DNA of 43,859 nt, taken from positions 1 through 43,859 of the forward strand of contig CAZYOB010000007.1 of NCBI GenBank assembly GCA_964648275.1, read 5' to 3'. Below the pieces are notes generated by a model. It searched no databases, was not told where the DNA came from, and saw nothing but the letters and a program-made list of their open reading frames with translations. Positions within the stretch are counted from its first letter, which is position 1. Each line of letters starts with the position of its first letter. Made by a program: the position numbers and the translations under genes. Below are positions 32,366-39,883 of the stretch, in pieces. This stretch comes from CAIQPO01 sp964648275. GTDB taxonomy: Bacteria > Patescibacteriota > Microgenomatia > UBA1400 > MFAQ01.

Positions 32366-33404
32366 TCCTGAGTCAGGTATTATTCCCGCACCAGAAGACG
32401 AACTGATTACTCAGGCTGAAGATAAAACAGAGCATATCCCCTTTAGACCCGTAGAATCTTCCGAGCCATTTCCTCCTTCTCAACCCGAAACTATGTCTGG
32501 GACTTTTCCGCCTCAGGATATGGATTTCACTCCTCCCATGAATACTATGCCTCCCGTGGAAACCCCTCCGTTTGAACCTACCCCAAGCTCTGAATACACT
32601 CCCTCTTCTGTGACCCCCATGGACTCGGAACCCCGAAAAGAATCCTCTGGTACTCTCAAGATCGTGCTCATAGCCTTTGCCTTGATCCTCGTTGGTACTC
32701 TGGTTGGCGTCTTGGCAGCTAACTTTCTTCCATCAATGAGTCCTCTCCCCTCTGCCCCGCCCCCACCTGCCTCTGAAACTCCCTCCGACCTTACTCCTAC
32801 ATCAGACCTTCAAACCGTCGACAGCATTGATTATAATTTTACGGTCCAAATCCCGAGTAGTTGGCAAATAGTTTCCGCAGGGGAGTTCCCATACCTTTTC
32901 CAGTACCAAGCTCCGGATGAGAGCACCTTCGAAATTCTGGTCCAAGACTTGGCAGCAGGAACTACTTTGTTGGAGTACTTGGCCCTACAGGATCAAATTG
33001 CTCTGACTGCTTTCGAAGGTAAACCCAGCAAAAACGTCATTAGCTCGACCGAGATCACCGTCAATGGCATCGCTGGCATCGAGAGAGAGGAGGAATTCCT
33101 GGCTGCAGGACTCACCGGCAGGACCATCTACATCCCCGGAAAGACCAAAATATATTCCCTCAGTTTTGTCCCTGGTTCCACCACCATTCCGGTGGTTTCT
33201 TCTCAAACATATGAAGCCAAACAGACCATCATTGATTCCTTTCGCCTGACCGGCACAGAAGGCACCGTCTCATACACCTGTCCGACTACGGAGTTTGTTG
33301 ATTGTCTGCCCGATCCAAGCGGAGTGGCTAATCCTCAATGCCAGCCTGACTTCTTAAGCTGGGCGAAAGCGAATTGCCCCGGTTTCCAGGGAGCCGCTCT
33401 CTAA
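32196..33404 (+). CDS. Single-pass membrane protein with PsbP/Mog1-like outer domain and Cys-rich end
   Basis: The 402-residue frame starts inside the end of the ATPase-Nudix gene, in another frame. The product has a long acidic, Pro-rich cytoplasmic part (1-148) and one membrane helix (about 152-175). Its outer domain has YNFTVQIPSSWQIVS and FEILVQDLAAG, which resemble PsbP/Mog1-like folds. The C-terminal tail has four cysteines (TCP, DCLPDP, QCQPD, NCPGFQG), a pattern I associate with other CPR surface proteins. A later in-frame ATG would avoid most of the overlap, for example at 32322 or 32343. The Pro-rich start resembles that of the gene at 25421, which favours 32196. Function unknown. 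Confidence 0.72.
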   Translation: MDPNNPNPNQDTNSSPVPPTQDQPLPPLDQPVIQPEQDPLPPMETPPDQMETHLVPDPESGIIPAPEDELITQAEDKTEHIPFRPVESSEPFPPSQPETMSGTFPPQDMDFTPPMNTMPPVETPPFEPTPSSEYTPSSVTPMDSEPRKESSGTLKIVLIAFALILVGTLVGVLAANFLPSMSPLPSAPPPPASETPSDLTPTSDLQTVDSIDYNFTVQIPSSWQIVSAGEFPYLFQYQAPDESTFEILVQDLAAGTTLLEYLALQDQIALTAFEGKPSKNVISSTEITVNGIAGIEREEEFLAAGLTGRTIYIPGKTKIYSLSFVPGSTTIPVVSSQTYEAKQTIIDSFRLTGTEGTVSYTCPTTEFVDCLPDPSGVANPQCQPDFLSWAKANCPGFQGAAL

Positions 33405-33409
33405 GGCTC

Positions 33410-33438
33410 TTGACAAGAGTCCAATATTTCTGTAAAAA
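33410..33438 (+). promoter_or_regulatory. Promoter of groESL
   Basis: TTGACA (33410-33415) is a perfect -35 box. Seventeen bases later TAAAAA (33433-33438) can act as -10. It is the best -35 in the window, and the CIRCE operator begins directly after it. A second possible -10, TATACT, lies at 33496-33501. Confidence 0.75.
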
Positions 33439-33463
33439 TAGCACTCTAGGGGAATGAGTGCTA
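33439..33463 (+). promoter_or_regulatory. CIRCE operator (HrcA binding site)
   Basis: TAGCACTC (33439-33446), nine bases, GAGTGCTA (33456-33463) is a near-perfect CIRCE element; only the outermost base of each consensus arm differs. It covers the expected RNA start, so the HrcA repressor should block groESL transcription until heat or protein damage inactivates it. Confidence 0.93.
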
Positions 33464-33534
33464 TTATTAAGTACAAATCGACGTTGTATCTGTAGTATAC
33501 TCATCCTCGCCGCTGTTACTAATCATCTAAAAAT

Positions 33535-33846
33535 ATGGTTAACACTCTAACCGTTAAAAAATTGCAGCCCGGACCGGGATATATCCTGGTCGAACCTGCC
33601 AAACAAGAAAAAAAGACCGCCTCGGGTCTGTATCTTCCTGATTCTCATGAGGAAAAACCCCAATATGGAACCGTTCTCGCCGCTGGAGATGACATGGTCA
33701 ATGACCGTGGCGTTAAATCTTCGTCTCCCGTAAAAAAAGGAGACACCGTTGTCTACAAGAAGTGGGGAGGCAATGAAGTCCAGATCGGCGACACCGAATA
33801 TCAATTTCTGAGATTCGACGATATTCTCGCCATTGTAAAGAATTAA
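33535..33846 (+). CDS. groES: Co-chaperonin GroES
   Basis: GroES caps the GroEL cage. The 103-residue protein has the family pattern: LQPGPGYILVEPA, EKKTASGLYLPD, KPQYGTVLAAG, then VKKGDTVVYKKWGGNEV and the ending FDDILAIV. The mobile loop (about 21-33) is present. groEL follows after 17 bases. Both are under the CIRCE operator at 33439-33463. The start is preceded by AT-rich sequence without a Shine-Dalgarno site, with a leader of about 90 bases. Confidence 0.96.
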   Translation: MVNTLTVKKLQPGPGYILVEPAKQEKKTASGLYLPDSHEEKPQYGTVLAAGDDMVNDRGVKSSSPVKKGDTVVYKKWGGNEVQIGDTEYQFLRFDDILAIVKN

Positions 33847-33863
33847 TTTTTAAAACAAAATAT

Positions 33864-35480
33864 ATGGCAAAACAAATCATCTTTTCCGAAGACGCTAGGG
33901 GAAAGCTAGTCGCAGGCGTTAATAAACTGGCCAAAGCCGTTGTTACTACTCTTGGTCCCAAGGGACGCAACGTAGCCATCGACAAAAAGTGGGGTGGCCC
34001 CACCGTCCTCCATGATGGAGTTTCGGTCGCCAAAGAAGTTGAACTTCCTGATCCATTCGAAAATATGGGGGCTCAGTTGGTTAAAGAAGCTGCCAGTAAA
34101 ACCAACGATATTGCCGGAGACGGTACCACGACAGCCACTCTTCTCGCTCAACAGATTGTGGTCGCCGGTATGAAGAACATTGCCGCCGGTGCCAACCCCA
34201 TGCAAATGAAGCGCGGTATCGACAAGGCTGTTGACGCCGTTGTTGTTGAATTGGGAAAGATCAAAAAAGATCTCTCCGAAGAAGAATGGCAATCCGTTGC
34301 AACCATCTCCGCTCAGAACCCCGAGATCGGAGCCAAAATTTCTGAAGCTCTCAGACTCGTCGGTCGCGACGGTGTCGTCACCGTTGAAGAGTCCAAGGGA
34401 ATGGAATTCGAGATCGAACACAAAGATGGTATGCAGTTTGACAAGGGCTACGCCTCTGCCTACTTCGTCACTGATCCGGGCAACATGGAAGCCGTTATCG
34501 AAAATCCTTACATTCTCATTACTGATCAGAAGATCTCCGCCATCAGTGACTTACTTCCTTTCCTGGAAAACACCATGAAGGTTAGTAAGAACATTGTCAT
34601 CCTCGCCGATGATATCGAAGGAGAAGCGCTTGCTACCCTCGCTATCAACAAGATGCGTGGCACCTTCAATATCTTAGCTGTCAAAGCCCCGGCTTTTGGT
34701 GACCGTCGCAAGGCCATCCTCCAGGATATCGCTGTTCTGACTGGTGGTACTCTCATCTCCGAAGACACCGGTCGTAAGATCGACTCCGTCACCATCGAAG
34801 ACCTCGGTCGTGCCGATCGCGTCTGGTCGGATAAAGACAATACTCAGATCATCGGTGGCAAGGGCATCGCCAAAGAGATTAAGGCTCGCCTCGACCAGAT
34901 CAAGAAAGAGTATTCCAAATCGACCTCGGAATTCGACAAAGATAAATATTCTGAGCGTTTGGCCAAACTCTCCGGTGGAGTCGCCGTCATCAAAGTTGGT
35001 GCCGCTACCGAAGTAGAGCTGAACGAGCTTAAAGAAAGAGTTAAAGACGCCGTCGGCGCTACCAAGGCTGCCATTGAAGAGGGAATCGTCCCCGGTGGTG
35101 GTGTTGCCCTCATCAGAGCCGCCAAAGCTCTTGATAAGGTCAAAGCCGAAAACTCCGATGAAGAAGTGGGCATTCAGATCGTCAGAGAATCCCTCAGCCA
35201 ACCACTTCGTTGGTTAGCCATTAACTCCGGAGCAGATGCAGGTTGGGTTGTCAGAAAAGTTGAAGAGAGTACTACCCTTAACTACGGTTTCAACTCGTTA
35301 ACTCTTCAATTTGAGGACATGATCAAAGCCGGCATTCTTGACCCGGTAAAAGTTACCAAGTCGGCTCTTCAGAACGCTGCTTCGGTCGCCAGTATGATTC
35401 TCACCACAGAATGTCTCATCACCGACATTCCCGAAGAGAAAAAGCCTGAAGCCCCCGACATGGGCGGTATGGGCATGTAA
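33864..35480 (+). CDS. groEL: Chaperonin GroEL
   Basis: GroEL forms the double-ring ATP-driven folding chamber. The 538-residue protein is of normal length. It shows TTLGPKGRNVAID, the ATP-binding GDGTTTATLLAQ, the apical domain segment KAPAFGDRRKAIL, and EEGIVPGGGVALIRA. It ends with the flexible GGMGM tail, slightly shorter than in E. coli. The gene is the second and last in the operon, closed by a strong terminator at 35497-35535. Confidence 0.98.
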   Translation: MAKQIIFSEDARGKLVAGVNKLAKAVVTTLGPKGRNVAIDKKWGGPTVLHDGVSVAKEVELPDPFENMGAQLVKEAASKTNDIAGDGTTTATLLAQQIVVAGMKNIAAGANPMQMKRGIDKAVDAVVVELGKIKKDLSEEEWQSVATISAQNPEIGAKISEALRLVGRDGVVTVEESKGMEFEIEHKDGMQFDKGYASAYFVTDPGNMEAVIENPYILITDQKISAISDLLPFLENTMKVSKNIVILADDIEGEALATLAINKMRGTFNILAVKAPAFGDRRKAILQDIAVLTGGTLISEDTGRKIDSVTIEDLGRADRVWSDKDNTQIIGGKGIAKEIKARLDQIKKEYSKSTSEFDKDKYSERLAKLSGGVAVIKVGAATEVELNELKERVKDAVGATKAAIEEGIVPGGGVALIRAAKALDKVKAENSDEEVGIQIVRESLSQPLRWLAINSGADAGWVVRKVEESTTLNYGFNSLTLQFEDMIKAGILDPVKVTKSALQNAASVASMILTTECLITDIPEEKKPEAPDMGGMGM

Positions 35481-35496
35481 AAGTAACTAAAATTAG

Positions 35497-35535
35497 ATAA
35501 CAAAAAAGACCCCGAGCTGGGGTCTTTTTTGTTAT
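35497..35535. terminator. Bidirectional terminator after groEL
   Basis: The 17-base stem reaches from ATAACAAAAAAGACCCC to GGGGTCTTTTTTGTTAT with a five-base loop. The right T run terminates plus-strand transcription. The mirror-image A run would serve the other strand. Its right end overlaps the -10 box (TATCAT, 35533-35538) of the next gene. Confidence 0.92.
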
Positions 35536-35545
35536 CATCACTTAC

Positions 35546-36139
35546 ATGGACGAAAAAACCAAGGAACATCTCTCTCGAGACCCGGTAATGAAAAAACTTC
35601 TTAGTAGTTTCGTCGTTAAGGAATACTGGGGTCAGCAACCGGATAGCTTTCTTAGTCTCATTGAGATTGTTACTGGCCAACAACTTTCAATGAAAGCTGC
35701 AAAAAGTATTTTTAATCGTTTGCTCTCTCTCTATCCGGAGACTCCCACTCCGAAAGCGATGTTAGACACCCAGGCAGAAACACTCCGTTCGGTTGGCCTT
35801 TCCAACTCCAAAGCCCTCTACGTTAAAAATATAGCTCAAGCCATAGAAGACAACAAAATAACCCTAGAGTCTTTTGAAGCTCTCTCCGATGAAGAGATAG
35901 CCTCCCAATTACTCGAGATCAAAGGAGTCGGTCCTTGGACTGTAGAAATGTTTCTCATCTTCACTCTCCACCGTCAGGATATCTTTTCAATTGGTGATCT
36001 AGGATTACGCACAGCTATCGAAAAACTATATGGCATAAACAGGAACGACAAAAACGCCATCCTCAAACAGTCAGAGACCTGGCGACCGCACAGAACTCAT
36101 GCCTGCCGGCTCCTTTGGATGAGTCTCGAGAAGATATAA
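35546..36139 (+). CDS. AlkA-like DNA-3-methyladenine glycosylase (HhH-GPD)
   Basis: This enzyme removes alkylated bases as the first step of base excision repair. The 197-residue protein is a compact HhH-GPD glycosylase with IVTGQQLSMKAA, the helix-hairpin-helix LLEIKGVGPWTVEM (122-135) and the catalytic aspartate D151 in IGDLGLR. The ending TWRPHRTHACRLLWM also fits the AlkA/MAG group. The E. coli AlkA N-terminal domain is absent. TATCAT lies so that RNA would begin one base before the ATG. The GreA-like gene follows after seven bases. Confidence 0.88.
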   Translation: MDEKTKEHLSRDPVMKKLLSSFVVKEYWGQQPDSFLSLIEIVTGQQLSMKAAKSIFNRLLSLYPETPTPKAMLDTQAETLRSVGLSNSKALYVKNIAQAIEDNKITLESFEALSDEEIASQLLEIKGVGPWTVEMFLIFTLHRQDIFSIGDLGLRTAIEKLYGINRNDKNAILKQSETWRPHRTHACRLLWMSLEKI

Positions 36140-36146
36140 TCAACAA

Positions 36147-36551
36147 ATGATCAATCTTTCTGACATTTTGGACCAAAAAATTGCCTTTCTGGAGAAACAT
36201 CTTCAGTCGGCTATCTTCGAGCGGGACCACTCAGCCACCCCTATGGAATCCCATTCCGACAAATCTCGTCAGCTCGCAGAACAAATGATAGATTCACTTA
36301 ACGATGAAAAGAAAAGACTGCTCTCTCTAAAAAGGGAAATAAAAAATGTCCTTCCCGTCCTCTTCACTCTCTCGACTCCAGTGGGGGACAAGCAATTTGC
36401 TCTGGTCCCGAAAGGTCTTGGCGGTGAAAGGACTGGGGACATCACTCTTGTGTCCCAGGATTCTCCCCTTGGTCAAAAACTAACTGGGTCTAAAGTGGGG
36501 GATGATATTGATCTGAACGGATCAACCTTTCGTATTTTAAACATCCGATAA
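36147..36551 (+). CDS. GreA/GreB-family transcription factor-like protein
   Basis: The 134-residue protein has an N-terminal coiled coil (about 5-66) and a C-terminal domain with ITLVSQDSPLGQKLTGSKVGDDIDL, the GreA/GreB FKBP-like signature. Gre factors enter the RNA polymerase secondary channel and trigger RNA cleavage in stalled complexes. The coiled-coil tip (FERDHSATPMES) keeps some acidic residues but not the usual GreA tip pattern, and the protein is shorter than GreA (about 158). It may therefore be a Gre-like regulator rather than a cleavage factor. It is probably co-transcribed with the glycosylase gene. The terminator at 36548-36578 follows. Confidence 0.72.
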   Translation: MINLSDILDQKIAFLEKHLQSAIFERDHSATPMESHSDKSRQLAEQMIDSLNDEKKRLLSLKREIKNVLPVLFTLSTPVGDKQFALVPKGLGGERTGDITLVSQDSPLGQKLTGSKVGDDIDLNGSTFRILNIR

Positions 36552-36578
36552 AAAAAGACCCCGAATACCGGGGTCTTT
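36548..36578. terminator. Bidirectional terminator between convergent genes
   Basis: AAAGACCCCG (36554-36563) pairs with CGGGGTCTTT (36569-36578). The seven-T tail lies on the minus-strand side (36556-36550), so it is stronger for the gene at 36592-36873. Its core GACCCC/GGGGTC is the same as in the terminator after groEL. Confidence 0.88.
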
Positions 36579-36591
36579 GGATAAATGAATA

Positions 36592-36873
36592 TTATGTCTG
36601 ACGGAAAATCTCGGTAACTTGGTTGTTCTCCATTAAATAATTCAGAGTACGCTCCATGCTGCCGATCCTTACCCAGGTGTCCGGGGTCGGGCTTTTTTCC
36701 ATCTTCTTAAAAAAACGGAGAGTAGGCAAGGCTGTCATAGCTTCATTCGAAAAGGCATAGACTATGGTCATATCGTCTTTAAACTCGGATAATGCTATAT
36801 CAAAACCGAGTAAGTTGGCCATATCGATCTGAACGCCCGGGTCAAGAGATTCATTTAAGATAAAAATTCTCAA
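36592..36873 (-). CDS. Hypothetical protein, probably TTG start
   Basis: A GGAGGAGG sits five bases before a TTG at 36873, giving 93 residues beginning (M)RIFILNESLDPG, a natural first beta strand. The in-frame ATG at 36888 lies upstream of and partly inside this Shine-Dalgarno site and has none of its own, so I prefer TTG. The protein is small, soluble and alpha/beta, with YAFSNEAMTALPTLRFFKKM and TWVRIGSMERTLNYLMENN. I recognise no family. A promoter (TTGGGG, 17 bases, TATAAT) lies upstream, and a terminator follows. It is a single-gene unit. Confidence 0.65.
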   Translation of the reverse strand: MRIFILNESLDPGVQIDMANLLGFDIALSEFKDDMTIVYAFSNEAMTALPTLRFFKKMEKSPTPDTWVRIGSMERTLNYLMENNQVTEIFRQT

Positions 36874-36918
36874 GAAAGCCTCCTCCATCCATGTTCTGTG
36901 TCAGTGTTCGATACCTAT

Positions 36919-36947
36919 ATTATACTCCACAAAATAGATATCCCCAA
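36919..36947 (-). promoter_or_regulatory. Promoter of the gene at 36592-36873
   Basis: On the minus strand TTGGGG (36947-36942) and a perfect TATAAT (36924-36919) are 17 bases apart. RNA would start near 36912, leaving a leader of about 39 bases with the GGAGGAGG site. Confidence 0.65.
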
Positions 36948-37023
36948 AATAATTGAGTTTTCCACACAACAAAAAGGATTAATAAATCAAGCAAAAGCCA
37001 TGGAAAAGTTGTTGAGAATTGTT

Positions 37024-37611
37024 TTAGTCCTTGTTAAGGGACAAGTAAGGTCTGGGGTTGACGATCCTCTCGTATTTCTTGACCTCCAGGTGCAAATGGG
37101 GGCCGGTGGTTTTACCGGTTAATCCGACTTCCCCAATGGGTTTTTCGGTGGTTACCTCTTCGCCTTCCTCAACATAGATTTTGCCCATATGAGCATAAAG
37201 GGTGAGTAAACCGTTTCCATGGTCAACATACACGGCTCTACCGTAGTTCCATTTTGAGTTTTCGACACGAACGACCACACCGCTCTTAAGAGGGAACAAC
37301 TTGGATCCCAAAGGAGCTGTAATGTCGACTCCTGGGTGTCCTAGGCGGAAACCCTGAGAGACACCGGTAAAGTCCGGCAAAACATTAGCCATGCTCTTTT
37401 TGGTTTCAAGAACAATCTCAGTATCTATGGCTGGATAGTTGGCCAGAACGGTAGCATTATCGGCAGGGATGAGAAACAAGCCTGAAGCCAGGGATGTAAC
37501 TGCAAACCCACCGCCTAAAGCGGTTCTGATCCATTTCTTTTCGAATAAAGGTCTCAGAAGTTTTGAGAAGGGGTTAGAGATCCTTGTTTTAGGTAGTATG
37601 TTTAGTATCAT
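37024..37611 (-). CDS. M23 family murein endopeptidase (LytM/NlpD-like)
   Basis: The 195-residue protein has an N-terminal membrane anchor (about 30-50) and a complete M23 domain: HPGVD (H92, D96), YAHM (H141) and HLHLE (H172, H174), the zinc ligands and catalytic histidines. It probably cuts peptide cross-links in peptidoglycan during growth or division. Unlike the M23 domain at the end of the secretion-operon protein (4116-7235), it is a small stand-alone enzyme with canonical motifs. TATACC (37624-37619) lies before the ATG and is itself part of a hairpin (37616-37631), which may limit expression. Confidence 0.92.
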   Translation of the reverse strand: MILNILPKTRISNPFSKLLRPLFEKKWIRTALGGGFAVTSLASGLFLIPADNATVLANYPAIDTEIVLETKKSMANVLPDFTGVSQGFRLGHPGVDITAPLGSKLFPLKSGVVVRVENSKWNYGRAVYVDHGNGLLTLYAHMGKIYVEEGEEVTTEKPIGEVGLTGKTTGPHLHLEVKKYERIVNPRPYLSLNKD

Positions 37612-37615
37612 AGAC

Positions 37616-37666
37616 GCGGGTATAAACCCGCCTCATAGTTACAAAAATGTCTAGACAAATCTAGAC
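37616..37666. repeat. Two perfect inverted repeats upstream of the M23 gene
   Basis: GCGGGT-ATAA-ACCCGC (37616-37631) lies five bases from the ATG. GTCTAGA-CAAA-TCTAGAC (37649-37666) lies 18 bases further. The first covers the likely -10 box and the second could be an operator. Both are too symmetrical to be likely by chance. Confidence 0.6.
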
Positions 37667-37753
37667 GCCGGTTATGGTAACACCGGAATCCTATAAAGTC
37701 AAGTCAAGGGGCCGAAAACAAGCTCTGCTCAGGCACGGGATAACCCTCTGGTA

Positions 37754-37759
37754 TACACT
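37754..37759 (+). promoter_or_regulatory. -10 box for leaderless pgk transcription
   Basis: TACACT, overlapping TATACA (37752-37757), ends seven bases before the A of the pgk ATG at 37766. No Shine-Dalgarno site is present. Confidence 0.5.
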
Positions 37760-37765
37760 AGTACT

Positions 37766-38740
37766 ATGCTTACCCCAGAACAGCTAAAAGACAAGAAAGT
37801 CATTATCCGTTCCGACCTGGACGTGCCTGTCAAAGACGGCAGGGTAGAAAACACCTTCAGGCTTGAGGCTCTACTTCCCACAATTAATATGTGTCTGGAA
37901 AACGCCCACCGTACCCTGCTGATAGGGCATATGGGACGCCCGGAAGGTCAAGATCCCTCTTTGAGCCTGGCTCCTGTTCAAGAGTGGCTAAAAACGAGGC
38001 TGAATAGGGATATTCCTCTCATTCCTTCGGGTTTTTCTCCAGGGGAGTGGTGGACAGGGGACTTCCCCATTTCTCTACTGGACAACCTACGCTTCCATCC
38101 GGGTGAAGAAAATGAAGACAGGGGATTTGCCTCCCGAATTGCTACCGGAGCCGATTTATACATTTATGACGCATTTTCAACATATAGACCCTGTGCCTCC
38201 ATGCGTATAATACCCGAAATCGTGCCTACAATGACCGGTTTTCAATTCGATAAAGAGGTGGCTGCGCTCACTCGGGTGCTCAAAGAGCCTGAACACCCCA
38301 CTCTTCTCATCGCCTCGGGCGCAAAAACAGACAAACTTGAGATCATTGAGAAGATCCGACCCTATTTTGATCGGGTTCTTCTGGGGGGGAAACTGGCTGC
38401 TCCCCAATTCCTTACTGTAGACGGCCTTGATCTCAACGAAGGAGCCATTGCTCTATTCCTCTCTGAGATAGCCAGAGCCAAGACAGTCGTGCTCAACGGG
38501 CCCCTAGGCCTCTATGAAGATGGAGTCCATGCCAATGGCACCAGGAAGGTCCTCCAGGGCCTCAAAGACTCCTCCGCCTTTACGATCTTAGGTGGTGGAG
38601 ATACTCTTTCGGCGATACCCTCTCTGGGCTTCGCCTATACCGACTATGGGTTCATTTCCACCGGTGGCGGTGCCATGCTTGAATTCCTGGCCACAGGCAC
38701 ACATCCACTCCTGGAAGTATTAAATTCACTCAAAAAATAG
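37766..38740 (+). CDS. pgk: Phosphoglycerate kinase, shortened form
   Basis: PGK makes ATP from 1,3-bisphosphoglycerate in glycolysis. Signature stretches are present: IIRSDLDVPV, HMGRPEG, LLDNLRFHPGEE, DAFSTYRPCAS, ASGAKTDK, NGPLGLYED, GGGDTLSAI and STGGGAMLEFL. The protein has 324 residues, about 65-75 fewer than usual. Most of the loss is between LLGGKLAAPQ and KTVVLNGPLG, where about 55 residues of the nucleotide domain are missing. The usual NDAFGTAHR is changed to YDAFSTYRP, keeping the arginine. It is probably still active because the ATP-binding glycines and lysine remain, but this needs an assay. gap follows after 53 bases, as is common. Confidence 0.9.
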   Translation: MLTPEQLKDKKVIIRSDLDVPVKDGRVENTFRLEALLPTINMCLENAHRTLLIGHMGRPEGQDPSLSLAPVQEWLKTRLNRDIPLIPSGFSPGEWWTGDFPISLLDNLRFHPGEENEDRGFASRIATGADLYIYDAFSTYRPCASMRIIPEIVPTMTGFQFDKEVAALTRVLKEPEHPTLLIASGAKTDKLEIIEKIRPYFDRVLLGGKLAAPQFLTVDGLDLNEGAIALFLSEIARAKTVVLNGPLGLYEDGVHANGTRKVLQGLKDSSAFTILGGGDTLSAIPSLGFAYTDYGFISTGGGAMLEFLATGTHPLLEVLNSLKK

Positions 38741-38744
38741 TAAT

Positions 38745-38783
38745 ATTGATTAAGGGTCGTTTTAAAGGCCATTAGTAATCAAT
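38745..38783. repeat. Inverted repeat between pgk and gap
   Basis: ATTGATTA (38745-38752) and TAATCAAT (38776-38783) are exact inverse copies 23 bases apart. They fill most of the 53-base gap. It could be a weak hairpin for transcript processing or an operator; there is no T run. Confidence 0.4.
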
Positions 38784-38793
38784 CTTACTGTCC

Positions 38794-39880
38794 ATGATTA
38801 ACTTTTCCATTAACGGGTTCGGTCGCATCGGGAGGTCCTCTGCTAGGATCTGGCTAAAAGACCACTTAGACACCCTCGATCTCGTGGCTATCAATACCTC
38901 TGGCTCCCTAGGGGTTAAAGGCTGGGCCTATCTTCTCAAGTACGACACCTCCTACGGAGTCCTTCCCTATCCTATCTCCTCTGAAGAGGTCCAGACTCCG
39001 GATCAGGTTTCCGACGGCAACCCTCTTCTTGGTTACATCACCGTCGAACACCCCAAACGTCAGGTACGCATCCCGGTTCTGGCTCAGCGCGAGCCTGCGA
39101 AGATCCCCTGGGGTACCTACAAAGCCAAGGTGGTCATAGAATCCACTGGCGTCTTCACCAGCCTCGAGAAAGCCTCACTTCATATTCAGGGAGGCGCCGA
39201 GTTCATTGTCCTCTCTGCTCCCGCCAAAGGTACGGATGTCCCCACTGCCATTATTGGCGTCAACGAGCAAGACATACTCACCAAAGATCGGGTTAGCTCC
39301 CTCTCGGTCATCTCTAACGCTTCCTGCACTACCAATAGTGTGGCTCCCGTGGCTGATATCCTTCATCAGAAGCTGGGCATCCTCAAGGCTATGCTCACCA
39401 CCGTTCATGGCTACACCGATGACCAGAATCTTCAGGACAATTCTCATCGCGATCTCCGCCGTTCCCGTGCGGCCGCCGAGAATATCGTGCCCACCAGCAC
39501 CGGCGCAGCTATTGCAGCCACCCAGGCTGTTCCCGAGCTCAAAGGTCTTTTTGATGGTATTTCCCTCCGCGTGCCTGTTATCACCGGCTCCATCTCCGAC
39601 TTTACCTTCATTACTCAGCGCTCCACCTCGGTAGAAGAAGTGAATCAGATCTTTACTGATGCCGCCAATCTGCCTCAATACAGGGGTATTCTGGCCGTAG
39701 TCGACGAGCCCATTGTCTCCTCGGATATAGTCGGCCGACCGGAATCCAGTATTGTTGATCTTGACATGACACGGGTTGTCGACGGTACCATGGTCAAGGT
39801 GCTTGCCTGGTATGACAACGAATGGGGATNNNNNNNNNNTAGTCGAACAGGTCCTCAAGATCGGCGAGGCGATTGACTGA
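38794..39880 (+). CDS. gap: Glyceraldehyde-3-phosphate dehydrogenase (interrupted by 10-N gap)
   Basis: GAPDH oxidises glyceraldehyde 3-phosphate in glycolysis. Motifs are INGFGRIGR (NAD loop), SNASCTTN with catalytic C178, the partner H205 in HGYTDDQ, the RRSRAAAENIVPTSTGAA phosphate loop and WYDNEWG. The sequence is broken by ten Ns at 39830-39839. Read straight through, the frame ends in nonsense. One base later the frame gives VEQVLKIGEAID and a TGA at 39878-39880, the proper family ending, so I set the end there. After the second strand the loop reads INTSGS instead of IND, which may relax NAD preference. The 2H phosphoesterase gene begins three bases later. Confidence 0.92.
39830..39839. 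other. Assembly gap (10 Ns) inside gap
   Basis: Ten Ns replace the bases coding for the conserved YSNRL after WYDNEWG. With canonical residues, the true gap would be 12 bases, which restores the frame to the correct C-terminus. The frame break is therefore an assembly artefact, not a pseudogene. Confidence 0.9.
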
Positions 39881-39883
39881 TAA

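Noticed and set aside
34674..35201. Long antisense frames inside groEL and virB4 (also 3243-3824)
   Set aside because: They mirror codon bias of the sense genes and have no ribosome binding sites or family features.
39830..39880. gap as a pseudogene with a broken C-terminus
   Set aside because: The break coincides with ten Ns, and the correct ending is present in the next frame.
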